Origin: Alkalibacterium sp046484155
GTDB lineage: Bacteria; Bacillota; Bacilli; Lactobacillales; Carnobacteriaceae_A
DNA length: 16,293 nt
Assembly (NCBI RefSeq): GCF_046484155.1
Contig: NZ_JAWOBT010000080.1
Coordinates: 1 to 16,293 of the forward strand
Reading direction: 5' to 3'
Position numbers and translations under genes: made by a program. How positions within the stretch are numbered: the stretch's first letter is position 1; every line of letters begins with the position of its first letter. Shown here in pieces: positions 1-8,345 of this stretch. The notes under the pieces were generated by a model, which worked only from the letters and a program-made list of their open reading frames with translations, did not search any database and was not told the origin of the DNA.

Positions 1-1551
1 CAAACCTGTTCCTCTGTTCAATCGATCAATATATTTTTTGCGTATATCTTCTTCTAAACGATTGACTTCTTTCTCACGTTTGATCACTTTCCCTGCCAGT
101 GAATAACTATCCTGTGTGTAGGAATCGATGGCATCTGAAATGTTTTGTTCCACGAGACCGAACAAAGCAATCAAATCTTCATCGTAAAAGATTTTTTCTG
201 GTTCCTTATTGCTTCTTTTCGCTATTTTTTTCTGAGCCCGTGCGGCTTCTTTGATATTGGTCAATACATTCTCACTGTGATCACCGATACGCTCCAGATA
301 CTTGGTGATGTCCACCATCTCTGCATGTTCTGCCGAACTTCTCAGCGGCAGGTCTTCTACCGAAATCAACATCAAGTATTCAGTCAAACGCATATCGATA
401 TCATTCACGACTTCTTCGAGCTGCAAGGCATTAGCCAAGCTCGTTTCATCTTGATTTTTATAGTATTTAAACATCTCTTTGAATTCCTCTAGAACAAACT
501 CACCCATTTGCTTGATTTCCAGTTTTGCCTGGTTCAAAGCCACGGCTGGCACTGCTGTGATGATAGAAAAATCTAAGTGAGAAGCGTCGTATTCAATAAG
601 CGCGTCATCACCGGGAATGATTTTTGTTACTAAATCGGCCAGTTGATTGATGAACCACATTTGTATGAGTACATTTGTGATATTGAATAATCCGTGTGCC
701 ACTGCGATTTGCATCGGTGGATTCAAGTTGAATATTGGTGTGATCAATACAATAAACGAGGTGAACGGTCCAATGACCAATAAGATAGCAAACGTCCCCA
801 CTAAGTTAAAGATAATGTGTGAAGCGGCTGTACGCTTGGCTGCAATATTTGCACCAAAGGCAGCCAGCACTGCCGTAATCGTTGTCCCGATATTATTACC
901 GAACAATACGGGTAACGCACCTTCGATTGCGATTTGATCTTGAGAATACAATTCTTGTAGAATACCGATACTCCCACTTGAGCTTTGAACGAGCCACGTG
1001 AAGATCGTTCCAACACCGACGCCCAGGATAGGACTATCAGATAAATCTACCATCAAATCTCTAAAAGCTTGGACATCTCTCAACGGATACATCCCGTCGC
1101 CCATTAATTCCAGCCCGTAGAACAAGGCACCAAAACCAAAGATTACTTGACCAATACTGTTTACTGCCATTTTATTAGAGAAGAAAAGTAGGAATGCTCC
1201 CACAGCCATGATAGGTAAAGCGTATGCTCCGATATCGATACCAATAATAAAAGCTGTAATTGTTGTTCCAATATTAGCTCCCATGATGATCCCGATGGCT
1301 TGTTTAAGTTTCATAAATCCTGCACTTACAAGTCCCACGGCTAATACTGTTGTCCCTGAACTACTTTGAATCAATACCGTTACCACGATACCCGCTATAA
1401 TCGCGCGGACAGGCGTCGAAGTCATTTTATTCAAGATACTACGTAAACTATCCCCTGCGGATTTTTGAAGACCATCTCCCATAAATTTCAAACCGAACAG
1501 GAAAATACCTAAACCACCAGCGAACATGAATATCATTTGTTGTACGTCCAC
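1..1551 (-). CDS. Na/Pi cotransporter family protein with C-terminal PhoU domain (3' end beyond the window)
   Basis: This membrane protein probably takes up phosphate by sodium symport (Na/Pi cotransporter family PF02690, NptA/YjbB type). I read 517 residues; the C-terminus lies outside the left edge. The start is GTG, preceded by GGAGG seven bases upstream. The membrane half (about residues 5-310) has the family's inverted repeat: a QSSS motif at 62-65 with GANIGTT at 91-97, and again QSSS at 189-192 with NNIGTT at 219-224. After about residue 340 the protein becomes charged and helical (for example ISVEDLPLRSSAEHAEMVDI), as expected for a PhoU-like regulatory domain. Family members are usually about 550 residues, so little is missing. 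It is transcribed away from the peptide operon, behind that operon's terminator. PhoP-box-like hexamers lie about 350 bases upstream, which fits phosphate-starvation control. The family call is confident; phosphate as substrate is inferred from the family. Confidence 0.93.
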   Translation of the reverse strand, partial: MDVQQMIFMFAGGLGIFLFGLKFMGDGLQKSAGDSLRSILNKMTSTPVRAIIAGIVVTVLIQSSSGTTVLAVGLVSAGFMKLKQAIGIIMGANIGTTITAFIIGIDIGAYALPIMAVGAFLLFFSNKMAVNSIGQVIFGFGALFYGLELMGDGMYPLRDVQAFRDLMVDLSDSPILGVGVGTIFTWLVQSSSGSIGILQELYSQDQIAIEGALPVLFGNNIGTTITAVLAAFGANIAAKRTAASHIIFNLVGTFAILLVIGPFTSFIVLITPIFNLNPPMQIAVAHGLFNITNVLIQMWFINQLADLVTKIIPGDDALIEYDASHLDFSIITAVPAVALNQAKLEIKQMGEFVLEEFKEMFKYYKNQDETSLANALQLEEVVNDIDMRLTEYLMLISVEDLPLRSSAEHAEMVDITKYLERIGDHSENVLTNIKEAARAQKKIAKRSNKEPEKIFYDEDLIALFGLVEQNISDAIDSYTQDSYSLAGKVIKREKEVNRLEEDIRKKYIDRLNRGTGL

Positions 1552-1652
1552 ACATAACCCTCCATTTTAGTTTTCAAAATTTCAAAATACTGAAACCACT
1601 ACCTGAATAAAGTAGTTCTTACTTAGCCCATTTCAGACACTCTACTTCTATA

Positions 1653-1670
1653 ATAAGTCTTATGACTTAT
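1653..1670. promoter_or_regulatory. Perfect 7-bp dyad upstream of the Na/Pi transporter gene
   Basis: ATAAGTC and GACTTAT form a perfect inverted repeat around a TTAT centre, about 100 bases upstream of the transporter start. On the minus strand it sits between a TTTTTT stretch and a TATTAT hexamer 17 bases apart, so it could be an operator inside a weak promoter. It has no T run after the stem in either direction at terminator spacing, so it does not look like a terminator. Function is unknown. Confidence 0.3.
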
Positions 1671-1902
1671 AAAAAAAATATGTTTTTCTTATCTGAGGAT
1701 ATTTTAATGTGAATGACCGATTGATTTTAAGAAATCACAATGAAAAGGAAGCGTTATATAAAAGCGCATTCATCTAGCTGGTTGTTAGAAAACGAATAAA
1801 CATGTAACTGGCTGTTGTTAATATTCGTGATTGACTGTATAAATATGAATGTTTTACGTTTTCATTCCTTGTTAAATCGTTCACTATCAATCTTTCATTT
1901 CA

Positions 1903-1961
1903 TTTACCTATTGTTCACACTTTCGTAACAAACTTTACCTTTTCTAAACCTTCTGTTTACA
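1903..1961 (+). promoter_or_regulatory. Possible PhoP-binding array: six TTnACA-like hexamers
   Basis: Hexamers resembling the Bacillus PhoP half-site TT(A/C/T)ACA occur at 1903 (TTTACC), 1914 (TTCACA), 1925 (GTAACA), 1934 (TTTACC), 1945 (TAAACC) and 1956 (TTTACA). Within each group of three the spacing is exactly 11 bp, one helical turn; the two groups are offset by 9 bp. The next gene downstream on the minus strand is the Na/Pi transporter, a sensible Pho target. Cautions: the repeats read on the strand opposite to that gene, the region is AT-rich, and about 350 bases separate it from the start codon. A possible minus-strand -10 (GATAGT) lies at 1883-1888. Confidence 0.35.
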
Positions 1962-1984
1962 AAACTACCTTTTGCATATTTTTA

Positions 1985-2013
1985 TACAAAAAAACAGAGC
2001 ATTTGCTCTGTTT
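1985..2013 (-). terminator. Intrinsic terminator of the peptide operon
   Basis: AAACAGAGC (1992-2000) and GCTCTGTTT (2005-2013) form a perfect 9-bp stem with a 4-base loop. On the minus strand it is followed directly by a run of T. The stem overlaps the dipeptidase stop codon (TAA at 2012-2014) and separates the operon from the Na/Pi transporter. Confidence 0.88.
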
Positions 2014-3382
2014 AGGCTGTTTGAAATTCTTTGAGGAATTGAACCATGTGTAAGGCACCCTCTTCAAAATCTTTCAATCTTATCGATTCATTGGGACCAT
2101 GCGCTTTTGATTCTGCGTACCCACAACCACTGCTCGCTACAGGTACGTTTAGGTATTCTCCAAAATAAACCATTGGGCCTGACCCAGGATTCGTGGGTGA
2201 TAAGATGACTCCTGCTTCCTTTCCGTAGACTTTCTCGGCAGCCTTTTTGACTGTCTGCACGAACGGACTTTCCAAGTCTGAACGGAATGCTTTCAATCCC
2301 TTGAGTAGAAGCAGTTCGACATCCTGGAACCCTTCTTTATCCAGATGTTGCCTGATGACTCGTTCAATGTGTTTTGGATCCTGTCCGGGGACCAAGCGGC
2401 AATCCAGTTTTGCGGATGCCTTTCTAGGTAAGACTGTTTTTGTGCCCTCGTCCGTATACCCTGACAGCAATCCGCTGATCGTCATCGTCGGATAAAAGGT
2501 CAGGGCCTCTTCTGTTGACCAGTCAAGATCTTTTGTAATAAACGGCTGCTTCAATCCATATATCTTTGTCATTTTCTCACTGTTTACTTTTTGCTTGTTC
2601 ACGACCTCACGCGCGTAAGCAGTAGGCTCTTCGATATTATCATAAAAGCCATCGACCAGGACCTGATTCTCTTTGTCCTTCAGGCTTGCTAAGGCGTGTG
2701 TCAACCGCCAGGCTGCATTGTCGATGACCGCTCCAAGTGACGAGTGGATATCGACGTTCGCACTCTCGACCACCAGATCAAAATAAGCCAGGCCTTTAAC
2801 ACCCGTTTGGATGACAAAATTTTCTTCCTCATCTTTGCCGCCGAATTCCCAGATGCAGCCGTCGCTACTGAATAGATCGGCATACTTTTCAATGTACGCA
2901 CCCAGATTCGGACTGCCGTTTTCCTCTTCACCTTCCACTAAAAATTTCACGTTACACGGTAACCCTTCTTCTGTCGCCATTAAGGCTTGAACAGCATATA
3001 AGCGGACCACGAAATTCGCCTTATTGTCTGCCACACCTCTACAGAAAAGCTTCCCGTCTCTTACCGTCGGTTCAAACGGTTCACTCTCCCATTCATCTAG
3101 TGGGTCTTCCGGCTGCACGTCATAATGGTTATAAAAAAGCACTGTTTTATCCGGGTCCCCTTTTCCACCCGCAGGAAAGTAGCCGTAAACGACCGGGTTT
3201 CCCCCACAATCATCCAGCACTTGCGTTTCTCCACCCGTTTTTTGAATCATCTGTTCCACGTATTTCACCGTAGCCGGTATGTTTCTATTTTGAGTGGATA
3301 CCGAGGCTAGACGCAGATAATCGAAGAATTCTTCTTTGCGTTCCTGGATGATATCTTTTACGGAAAGCTCTGTTGTCATCAT
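2012..3382 (-). CDS. M20 family metallo-dipeptidase
   Basis: This cytoplasmic zinc peptidase (456 residues) is of the M20 family, ArgE/DapE/CNDP-like, and likely hydrolyses dipeptides delivered by the Opp transporter encoded just upstream. The metal and catalytic signature is complete: NHYDVQP at 85-91 (ligand H86, catalytic-site D88), GVADNKANF from 116 with bridging D119, EGEEENGS from 150 with the general base and ligand glutamates at 153-154, and a late HGPNES motif carrying the last histidine ligand. A dimerisation (lid) domain occupies roughly residues 195-310. The start has two adjacent ATG codons; GGAGGA lies six bases before the first. It is the last gene of the operon, with a weak hairpin between it and OppF, so its level may be lower than that of the transporter. 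The exact peptide preference cannot be read from sequence. Confidence 0.92.
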   Translation of the reverse strand: MMTTELSVKDIIQERKEEFFDYLRLASVSTQNRNIPATVKYVEQMIQKTGGETQVLDDCGGNPVVYGYFPAGGKGDPDKTVLFYNHYDVQPEDPLDEWESEPFEPTVRDGKLFCRGVADNKANFVVRLYAVQALMATEEGLPCNVKFLVEGEEENGSPNLGAYIEKYADLFSSDGCIWEFGGKDEEENFVIQTGVKGLAYFDLVVESANVDIHSSLGAVIDNAAWRLTHALASLKDKENQVLVDGFYDNIEEPTAYAREVVNKQKVNSEKMTKIYGLKQPFITKDLDWSTEEALTFYPTMTISGLLSGYTDEGTKTVLPRKASAKLDCRLVPGQDPKHIERVIRQHLDKEGFQDVELLLLKGLKAFRSDLESPFVQTVKKAAEKVYGKEAGVILSPTNPGSGPMVYFGEYLNVPVASSGCGYAESKAHGPNESIRLKDFEEGALHMVQFLKEFQTA

Positions 3383-3402
3383 TTTATCTCCTCCTATGTA
3401 TT

Positions 3403-3446
3403 AAAAAGACACGAGCGAGAAGATTGCTTTTACCGGTATCTTCTCG
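3403..3446 (-). terminator. Weak terminator-like hairpin between oppF and the dipeptidase gene
   Basis: CGAGAAGAT (3416-3424) pairs perfectly with ATCTTCTCG (3438-3446) around a 13-base loop. On the minus strand a TTTTT run follows only after a further eight bases, so termination would be inefficient. It probably attenuates read-through into the dipeptidase gene, or acts as an RNA end-protecting stem. Confidence 0.4.
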
Positions 3447-3483
3447 TTATGCCGCTCTGTGGTTCTCTTCATATAATAAGGGA

Positions 3484-4464
3484 TCAAGCATACTGCTTAG
3501 CCTTTTTCAATAACCTTTGTCGCTTTTTACGGTATAAAGGTACTTCATCCTCATGACAATAAATAAAGTGTTCCGGTGCAATTTCATGCAGCCCGACCCC
3601 GTTTAAATTATCGTAATGATGATAGTCGGGATCATACTCGGTCCGGACACGATGCCGCTCAGCTTCAGGATCAGGTGTCGGAATAGCTGACAACAGTGAT
3701 TCCGTATACGGATGGAGCGGTGCCTCGTAGAGCTCCTCCGCATTGGACACTTCCAGAATGCGTCCGCTGTTCATCACACCGATGCGGTCACTGATGTATT
3801 TGACCATGGATAAGTCATGTGCTATAAATAAATACGTTAAATTGTTGTATTCCTTCAACTCTTTCAAGAGGTTGACGACTTGTGCTTGTATGGAAACGTC
3901 CAGTGCACTGATTGCTTCGTCGGCGATGATAAAATCCGGTTGAACGGCTAACGCTCTGGCGATCCCTACCCGCTGACACTGTCCACCAGAAAATTCCCTC
4001 GGGTAGCGATTGGCGAACTGCTTGTTGAGCCCCACCGATTCTAATAGCGCATAGACTTTTTCCGTGCGTTTCGCACTGTCCGTTTCCAGTCCGTGTACTT
4101 TCAAGGCCCCTCCGATTATCTCTTTGACGGTCAGCCGTGGATTGAGTGAGGCATAAGGATCCTGAAAAATCATCTGCATCGATTTTCTGAATTTAAGCAG
4201 ATCTTTGCGGCGTTTGATTTGGGTGATATCTTCCCCTTTATAAAGGATCTGTCCGCCCGTTATTTCACCTAATTTGATCAAGGCTCTCCCCGTCGTCGAT
4301 TTCCCACTTCCGGATTCACCGACTAACCCAAAGGTTTCCCCTTCATAGATGGAAAAGCTCACGTCCTTGACTGCCCGTACTTCTGATTTTTTGCCTTCAT
4401 TGAAATATTGTTTCAGTGCTTTGAATTCCACGATGGCCTTCTTTTCTCTGGGTTCAGTTAACAC
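3484..4464 (-). CDS. oppF: Oligopeptide ABC transporter ATP-binding protein OppF
   Basis: This is one of two ATPases that power peptide import through OppBC (326 residues). Visible motifs: Walker A GESGSGKS at about 50-57, Q-loop in MIFQDP near 101, signature FSGGQ at about 158-162, Walker B FIIADE at about 178-183 and switch histidine in FIAHD near 216. The Walker B region continues EAISALD, where OppF proteins more often have EPxSALD. A typical Opp C-terminal extension follows (HPYTESLLSAIPTPDP). I chose GTG at 4464 because AGGAGG lies eight bases upstream, inside the end of oppD. The longer frame from ATG at 4518 has no such site and would overlap oppD by 65 bases; the chosen start overlaps it by 11, suggesting translational coupling. 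The family call is certain; peptide as substrate follows from the neighbours. Confidence 0.93.
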   Translation of the reverse strand: MLTEPREKKAIVEFKALKQYFNEGKKSEVRAVKDVSFSIYEGETFGLVGESGSGKSTTGRALIKLGEITGGQILYKGEDITQIKRRKDLLKFRKSMQMIFQDPYASLNPRLTVKEIIGGALKVHGLETDSAKRTEKVYALLESVGLNKQFANRYPREFSGGQCQRVGIARALAVQPDFIIADEAISALDVSIQAQVVNLLKELKEYNNLTYLFIAHDLSMVKYISDRIGVMNSGRILEVSNAEELYEAPLHPYTESLLSAIPTPDPEAERHRVRTEYDPDYHHYDNLNGVGLHEIAPEHFIYCHEDEVPLYRKKRQRLLKKAKQYA

Positions 4465-5542
4465 GCGCGCCACCTCCTGCTTTATTTGAGTAGGTCTTTC
4501 TTGAAAACAATGACTCATACCTTTCTTTCCGCCGGACCACTTCTAGAGGGGGTGTCACAATCGGCGCTTGCGGATGGAGCAGCCACGTTTTAGCATAGTG
4601 GGTGTCCGTCACTTTAAACAGTTCCGGTTCTTCATGGAAGTCGATCGCTAGGGCATAATCATTTCTGGCAGCGAAAGCATCGCCAACAGGAGGATGCAGC
4701 AGGTTAGGTGGTGATCCCGGAATGGTGTACAAATTCTTCTTATTCACATCTAACGTCGGCATCGATGCCAGTAGTCCCCATGTATAAGGATGCATCGGAT
4801 TATAGAAGATTTCATCAGCCGTCCCGATCTCAACGACTTGACCCGCATACATGACTGCCACTCTGTCCGCCATTTGAGCGACGACCCCTAAATCATGGGT
4901 AATAAAAATAATCGAGGTATCGAGCTCATCTTTCAACTGATTCATCAAGTCGAGTATCTGTGCCTGAATCGTCACATCGAGTGCGGTCGTCGGTTCATCG
5001 GCGATAAGGATCTTAGGTTCACAGGCTAAAGCAATCGCAATCATCACCCGTTGTCTCATCCCGCCTGAAAACTGATGCGGGTAGCTCTTGTATGATTTTT
5101 CCGGCTGATGGATGCCCACCAGTTTCATTAATTCCAGAGCTTTTGCTTTCGCTTCTTCTTTACTGACGTTTTTATGCGCAATGATCGGTTCTGCAATTTG
5201 TTTCCCTACCTGCATCGTCGGGTTCAAAGATGTCATCGGATCCTGGAAAATCATCGCGATATCGTTCCCTCTGATTGCCTGCATCTCTTTTTCAGAGATC
5301 TTTAAGAGATCCTGCCCTTCAAAGATGATCTCGCCACGTTCTATGATCGTATTTTTTTGTGGCAATAAGCGATTAATAGCTTTTGTAGAAACGGATTTAC
5401 CACTTCCCGACTCTCCAACAATGGCTAATGTTTCTCCTTTTTTCAGAGAAAAACCCACCCCTCTGACTGCTTTAACGACCCCTTCGAATGTCTGGAAAGA
5501 AATTGCTAGATCTTTCACTTCGAGTACTGTTGTGTCTTCCAT
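4454..5542 (-). CDS. oppD: Oligopeptide ABC transporter ATP-binding protein OppD
   Basis: This is the second ATPase of the peptide importer (362 residues). Motifs: Walker A GESGSGKS at about 43-50, Q-loop in MIFQDPMTSLNP, signature FSGGM at about 158-162, Walker B ILIADEPTTALD from about 178, and switch histidine in ITHDLGVV. The C-terminal oligopeptide-transporter extension includes HPYTWGLLASMP and GSPPNLLHPP, typical of OppD and DppD. I chose ATG at 5542 because GAGGTG lies six bases upstream; earlier in-frame ATG codons (5593, 5569) lack a convincing site and run back towards the hairpin after oppA. Its 3' end contains the oppF ribosome binding site. Expression probably depends on read-through of the terminator at 5579-5617. 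Confidence 0.93.
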   Translation of the reverse strand: MEDTTVLEVKDLAISFQTFEGVVKAVRGVGFSLKKGETLAIVGESGSGKSVSTKAINRLLPQKNTIIERGEIIFEGQDLLKISEKEMQAIRGNDIAMIFQDPMTSLNPTMQVGKQIAEPIIAHKNVSKEEAKAKALELMKLVGIHQPEKSYKSYPHQFSGGMRQRVMIAIALACEPKILIADEPTTALDVTIQAQILDLMNQLKDELDTSIIFITHDLGVVAQMADRVAVMYAGQVVEIGTADEIFYNPMHPYTWGLLASMPTLDVNKKNLYTIPGSPPNLLHPPVGDAFAARNDYALAIDFHEEPELFKVTDTHYAKTWLLHPQAPIVTPPLEVVRRKERYESLFSRKTYSNKAGGGARVN

Positions 5543-5578
5543 TTCTTTCACCTCAATCTTTCTGGTCATTCCTATTTT

Positions 5579-5617
5579 AAAAAAGGGTGACACGATAACT
5601 ACGCCTGTTACCGTGTC
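5579..5617 (-). terminator. Intercistronic terminator downstream of oppA
   Basis: On the minus strand GACACGGTAAC (5617-5607) pairs with GTTATCGTGTC (5599-5589). The 11-bp stem contains one G-U pair and closes a 7-base loop. ACCC and then six T follow. It lies between the oppA stop and the oppD ribosome binding site. Partial termination here would give oppA more mRNA than oppDF, a known pattern for ABC importers that need excess binding protein. Confidence 0.8.
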
Positions 5618-5634
5618 TGCCTGCTCTTCCTTTT

Positions 5635-7305
5635 TTATTCTTCAGGATCGATGGACCAATCAACTAGATCGTGTAATGAGCCAGCCCAGTATTCTTTGAT
5701 TCCACCATTCAACGTATCGGCTTGAACACTAAATTGGGAATCAGAGTATAGAGGAACGACTGGCATTTGTTCCTGCAGGTGTTTTTGCAGGTCAGAGTAA
5801 ATAGCAAAACGTGCATCAAACTCGGTTTCTGACATGCCGCTTTCGATCAATTCATCAATAACTGGATCAGAGACGGCCATGTTGTTTGATGCCCCACCGG
5901 TTTGGATATAAGATGCAATGTTCGGATCAGCGGTATGTCCCCAGCCCATTAGACCGATATCATAGTCTAAATCTTGTGCCATGGATAACCAGGTTGGAAA
6001 ATCGTAATTGGACTGGTTGACCGTCAAGCCGATTTCTTCCAGCCATTGTTCGATCAGATTACCTGACTGTTCACGGACCGCATTGCCTGTCGGAACAACA
6101 AGCTCGATCGGTGTTTCGAAATCAAATCCAGCCTCTTCCAGCAACTCTTTGGCTAACTCCGGATCGTATTCAAGCGGTTCGACATCCGCATCTTTGTATG
6201 GACTAGCCGATGAATACGTTGAAGCTAACACTTCGCCGCGTCCGCCCAACAAGTCTTCGACGATCGTTTCTCTATCGATCGCATGAGCAAAGGCACGTCT
6301 AACTTGAGGATCGTCATATTTTTCATTATTGATGACCATGTATTGGCCATTAAAAGAGGGGTATTCTTCGACGACAACATCTTCCAGATCTTCCAGCATG
6401 CCGATGTCCTGAACAGGAACCATTCCGATGCCCCCGCCGGCAGTCATGTGTAAGTTGCCTGCCTGGAATTCAGTAATCAGTGACGTTCCATTCATGATTT
6501 TTGCATAAACAGTTTTAATTTCCGGTTCACCACGGTAGTGATCTGGATTCGCTTCTAAATGCACGTAGTTATTATTGTCGTATTCAACAAACGTAAATGC
6601 TCCACTAAAGACTGACGGTTTCGTCGCCGCTTGTGAGTTGGGGATTTCTGAAAGTTCGATATCTTCAAAGATATGTTTGGGTGCAACGAGTACATTGAAA
6701 CCTAAGAATTCCGAAATGTAATTTAAATCAACCGGCTGTTTCGTCGTCAGCGTTAACGTCTTCTCATCGACCACTTCAACACCGGTCAGTTCTTCCTGTC
6801 CGTCTTCGCGAATGCCGGATGAATCCGTGCCTTCCAGCATGGCGACGCTCGTTCCCAGCGTTGTTTCGACGCCCGGATCCGCAATCGTATTCAATGTAAA
6901 GGCCACGTCATCAGCGGTGACAGGCGTTCCGTCACTCCAATTGGCATCGGCATTGACAGTCACGGTAAAGACTTGATTGTCTTCCGTTTCCATGGTCGCG
7001 ATGCCGGGTTCGAAACTATCTGCTGTCGGCATATTGAGTAAACTGTCATAAAAGAAGCGTTGGATCCACGTTGCCGAGACACCTGGTCGGTAGAACGGAT
7101 TAAAACTATCCGGTGCATTTGTCAGACCGACCATCAATGTAGAGGTATCGCCTTTTGAGACACTCGGTGACGTTCCTTCCGTTTCTTCTCCGTCAAGTTG
7201 GCTGTCTTCTAAATCTGGCACATCAGCTCCGGTACAGGCAGCAAGCAGTGCTGTTGAAGCAAATAATAATGTGGAATATTTTGTAAGTTTTTTCCAATTT
7301 GACAT
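5635..7305 (-). CDS. oppA: Peptide-binding lipoprotein of the ABC transporter (SBP family 5, OppA-like)
   Basis: This extracytoplasmic solute-binding lipoprotein (556 residues) captures peptides and hands them to OppBC. The N-terminus is a lipoprotein signal: a KK-containing n-region, a hydrophobic core and lipobox ALLAAC with the acylated cysteine at residue 24. An acidic linker follows (DVPDLEDSQLDGEETEG) before the family 5 fold begins near residue 55 (TLMVGLTNAPDSFNPF). Family phrases such as NWSDGTPVTADDVAFT and VRRAFAHAIDRETIV are clear. GGGGAG lies six bases before the ATG. The gene sits between oppC and oppD rather than at the operon edge. It has its own promoter at 7338-7366 and is followed by a strong hairpin, so it can be transcribed alone. 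Ligand specificity (oligopeptide, dipeptide or modified peptide) cannot be decided here. Confidence 0.93.
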   Translation of the reverse strand: MSNWKKLTKYSTLLFASTALLAACTGADVPDLEDSQLDGEETEGTSPSVSKGDTSTLMVGLTNAPDSFNPFYRPGVSATWIQRFFYDSLLNMPTADSFEPGIATMETEDNQVFTVTVNADANWSDGTPVTADDVAFTLNTIADPGVETTLGTSVAMLEGTDSSGIREDGQEELTGVEVVDEKTLTLTTKQPVDLNYISEFLGFNVLVAPKHIFEDIELSEIPNSQAATKPSVFSGAFTFVEYDNNNYVHLEANPDHYRGEPEIKTVYAKIMNGTSLITEFQAGNLHMTAGGGIGMVPVQDIGMLEDLEDVVVEEYPSFNGQYMVINNEKYDDPQVRRAFAHAIDRETIVEDLLGGRGEVLASTYSSASPYKDADVEPLEYDPELAKELLEEAGFDFETPIELVVPTGNAVREQSGNLIEQWLEEIGLTVNQSNYDFPTWLSMAQDLDYDIGLMGWGHTADPNIASYIQTGGASNNMAVSDPVIDELIESGMSETEFDARFAIYSDLQKHLQEQMPVVPLYSDSQFSVQADTLNGGIKEYWAGSLHDLVDWSIDPEE

Positions 7306-7337
7306 ATCGATCTCCCCTTATCTTTTATAACGTTCCT

Positions 7338-7366
7338 TTTATATCTTTTCAAAAGGTTTTTCTCAA
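7338..7366 (-). promoter_or_regulatory. Internal sigma-A-like promoter for oppA
   Basis: TTGAGA (7366-7361), a 17-base spacer and TATAAA (7343-7338) on the minus strand each match consensus at five of six positions. Transcription would start near 7331, about 26 bases before the oppA ATG. It lies in the 70-base gap after oppC. A CCTTTT/AAAAGG inverted repeat falls within the promoter. Confidence 0.6.
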
Positions 7367-7375
7367 CTGACATCT

Positions 7376-8329
7376 TTAATTTTTTGTTTCCCCTTCAATG
7401 GCTTCTCTTAAGCCTTCCCCGATGAAGTTGATGGCTAAGACGGCAATAAAGATAAGAATACCGGCCGGAACCCATCTCCAAGGCTGCGAGGTCAAGACGC
7501 GCAGTGACTGTGCTTCTGATAAGATGTTCCCCCAACTTGGACGCGGTTTCTGAACACCGACACCCAAGAAACTTAATGATGCCTCAGTCAAGATCGCTGT
7601 GGCTATGCCAAATGTCGCGTTCACTAAAATCGGTGAAATCACATTCGGCAGGATATGTTTGAACAGTATCCCCGGTGTGGAATATCCGGTTGATACGGCT
7701 GCGAGCACAAAATCCTGTTCCTTCAGCATCAGAACCTGTCCTCTCACCAATCGAGCGAGTGGTGGCCAGCTGAGTATCCCCAGCACGGCTGTAACGACCC
7801 AGATGCCCGAGCCTAAGAGTGACACTAAGGTCAGTATCACCATAAAGAACGGAAACGACATCACGGCTTCTGTGATCCGCATGATCAAGCCGTCAATGAA
7901 TCCGCCAAAGTAACCGGATACGAGACCTAACGTTGTGCCGATGACAACATAAATGGCGACGGATCCCAATCCGACGATCATGGATACTTGGGTGCCGTGA
8001 ATGAGTCGCGTCAAGACGTCTCGGCCGATGTCGTCTGTCCCGAGATAAAAGTTCTCGTAAGGTGCGGCCTGAAATTGGCCTGCAATACCATCTCTAGGAT
8101 GCGGAGAAAGTTGTGTGGCAAACACAGCAACGAGCAGCATCACCATGAAAACGACTAAACTGACGACGGCTACTTTATTCTTGAAAAAACGCTTGGCAAT
8201 CGTTTTGACATAACTATCGCCTTCGTCCGAGATCCCTTCAGCAGTGCTATCGGGAAACGACAGTCGTTCGCGTGCATCCACTAAATGGAACAGTGCTTCA
8301 GCATTTTTGTTTCCTATGTTTTGAGCCAT
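7376..8329 (-). CDS. oppC: Peptide ABC transporter permease OppC
   Basis: This inner membrane permease (317 residues) pairs with OppB to form the translocation pore. A hydrophilic N-terminus (residues 1-60) precedes the first membrane segment (VAVVSLVVFMVMLLVAVFA). Then come the OppC hallmark NFYLGTDDIGRDVLTRLIHG and the binding-protein-dependent transport domain, whose cytoplasmic coupling loop includes LVRGQVLMLKEQDFVLAA. The last membrane segment ends in EGLREAIEGETKN. I chose ATG at 8329 because AAAGGAG stands eight bases before it and it begins 16 bases after the oppB stop. The longer frame from 8380 would overlap oppB and has no comparable site. Confidence 0.93.
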   Translation of the reverse strand: MAQNIGNKNAEALFHLVDARERLSFPDSTAEGISDEGDSYVKTIAKRFFKNKVAVVSLVVFMVMLLVAVFATQLSPHPRDGIAGQFQAAPYENFYLGTDDIGRDVLTRLIHGTQVSMIVGLGSVAIYVVIGTTLGLVSGYFGGFIDGLIMRITEAVMSFPFFMVILTLVSLLGSGIWVVTAVLGILSWPPLARLVRGQVLMLKEQDFVLAAVSTGYSTPGILFKHILPNVISPILVNATFGIATAILTEASLSFLGVGVQKPRPSWGNILSEAQSLRVLTSQPWRWVPAGILIFIAVLAINFIGEGLREAIEGETKN

Positions 8330-8345
8330 CTCACATTCTCCTTTC

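Larger units (their letters stand above)
1552..1984. other. Intergenic region, AT-rich, no gene seen
   Basis: This 433-base stretch between the Na/Pi transporter start and the peptide operon terminator has no reading frame with a plausible ribosome binding site. It holds the PhoP-like array, the 18-bp dyad at 1653-1670, and an imperfect direct repeat (CTGGTTGTTA near 1777 and CTGGCTGTTGTTA near 1808). No strong sigma-A promoter for the transporter stands out. Confidence 0.6.

Noticed and set aside
4465..4518. An 18-residue N-terminal extension of OppF from an upstream ATG.
   Set aside because: The AGGAGG before GTG 4464 lies inside the extension, and the extension would overlap oppD by 65 bases with no site of its own.
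5112..5699. A 195-codon plus-strand frame across oppD and the oppA end.
   Set aside because: It is antisense to a well-conserved ABC ATPase and crosses the intercistronic hairpin; its openness is explained by the codon use of the real genes.
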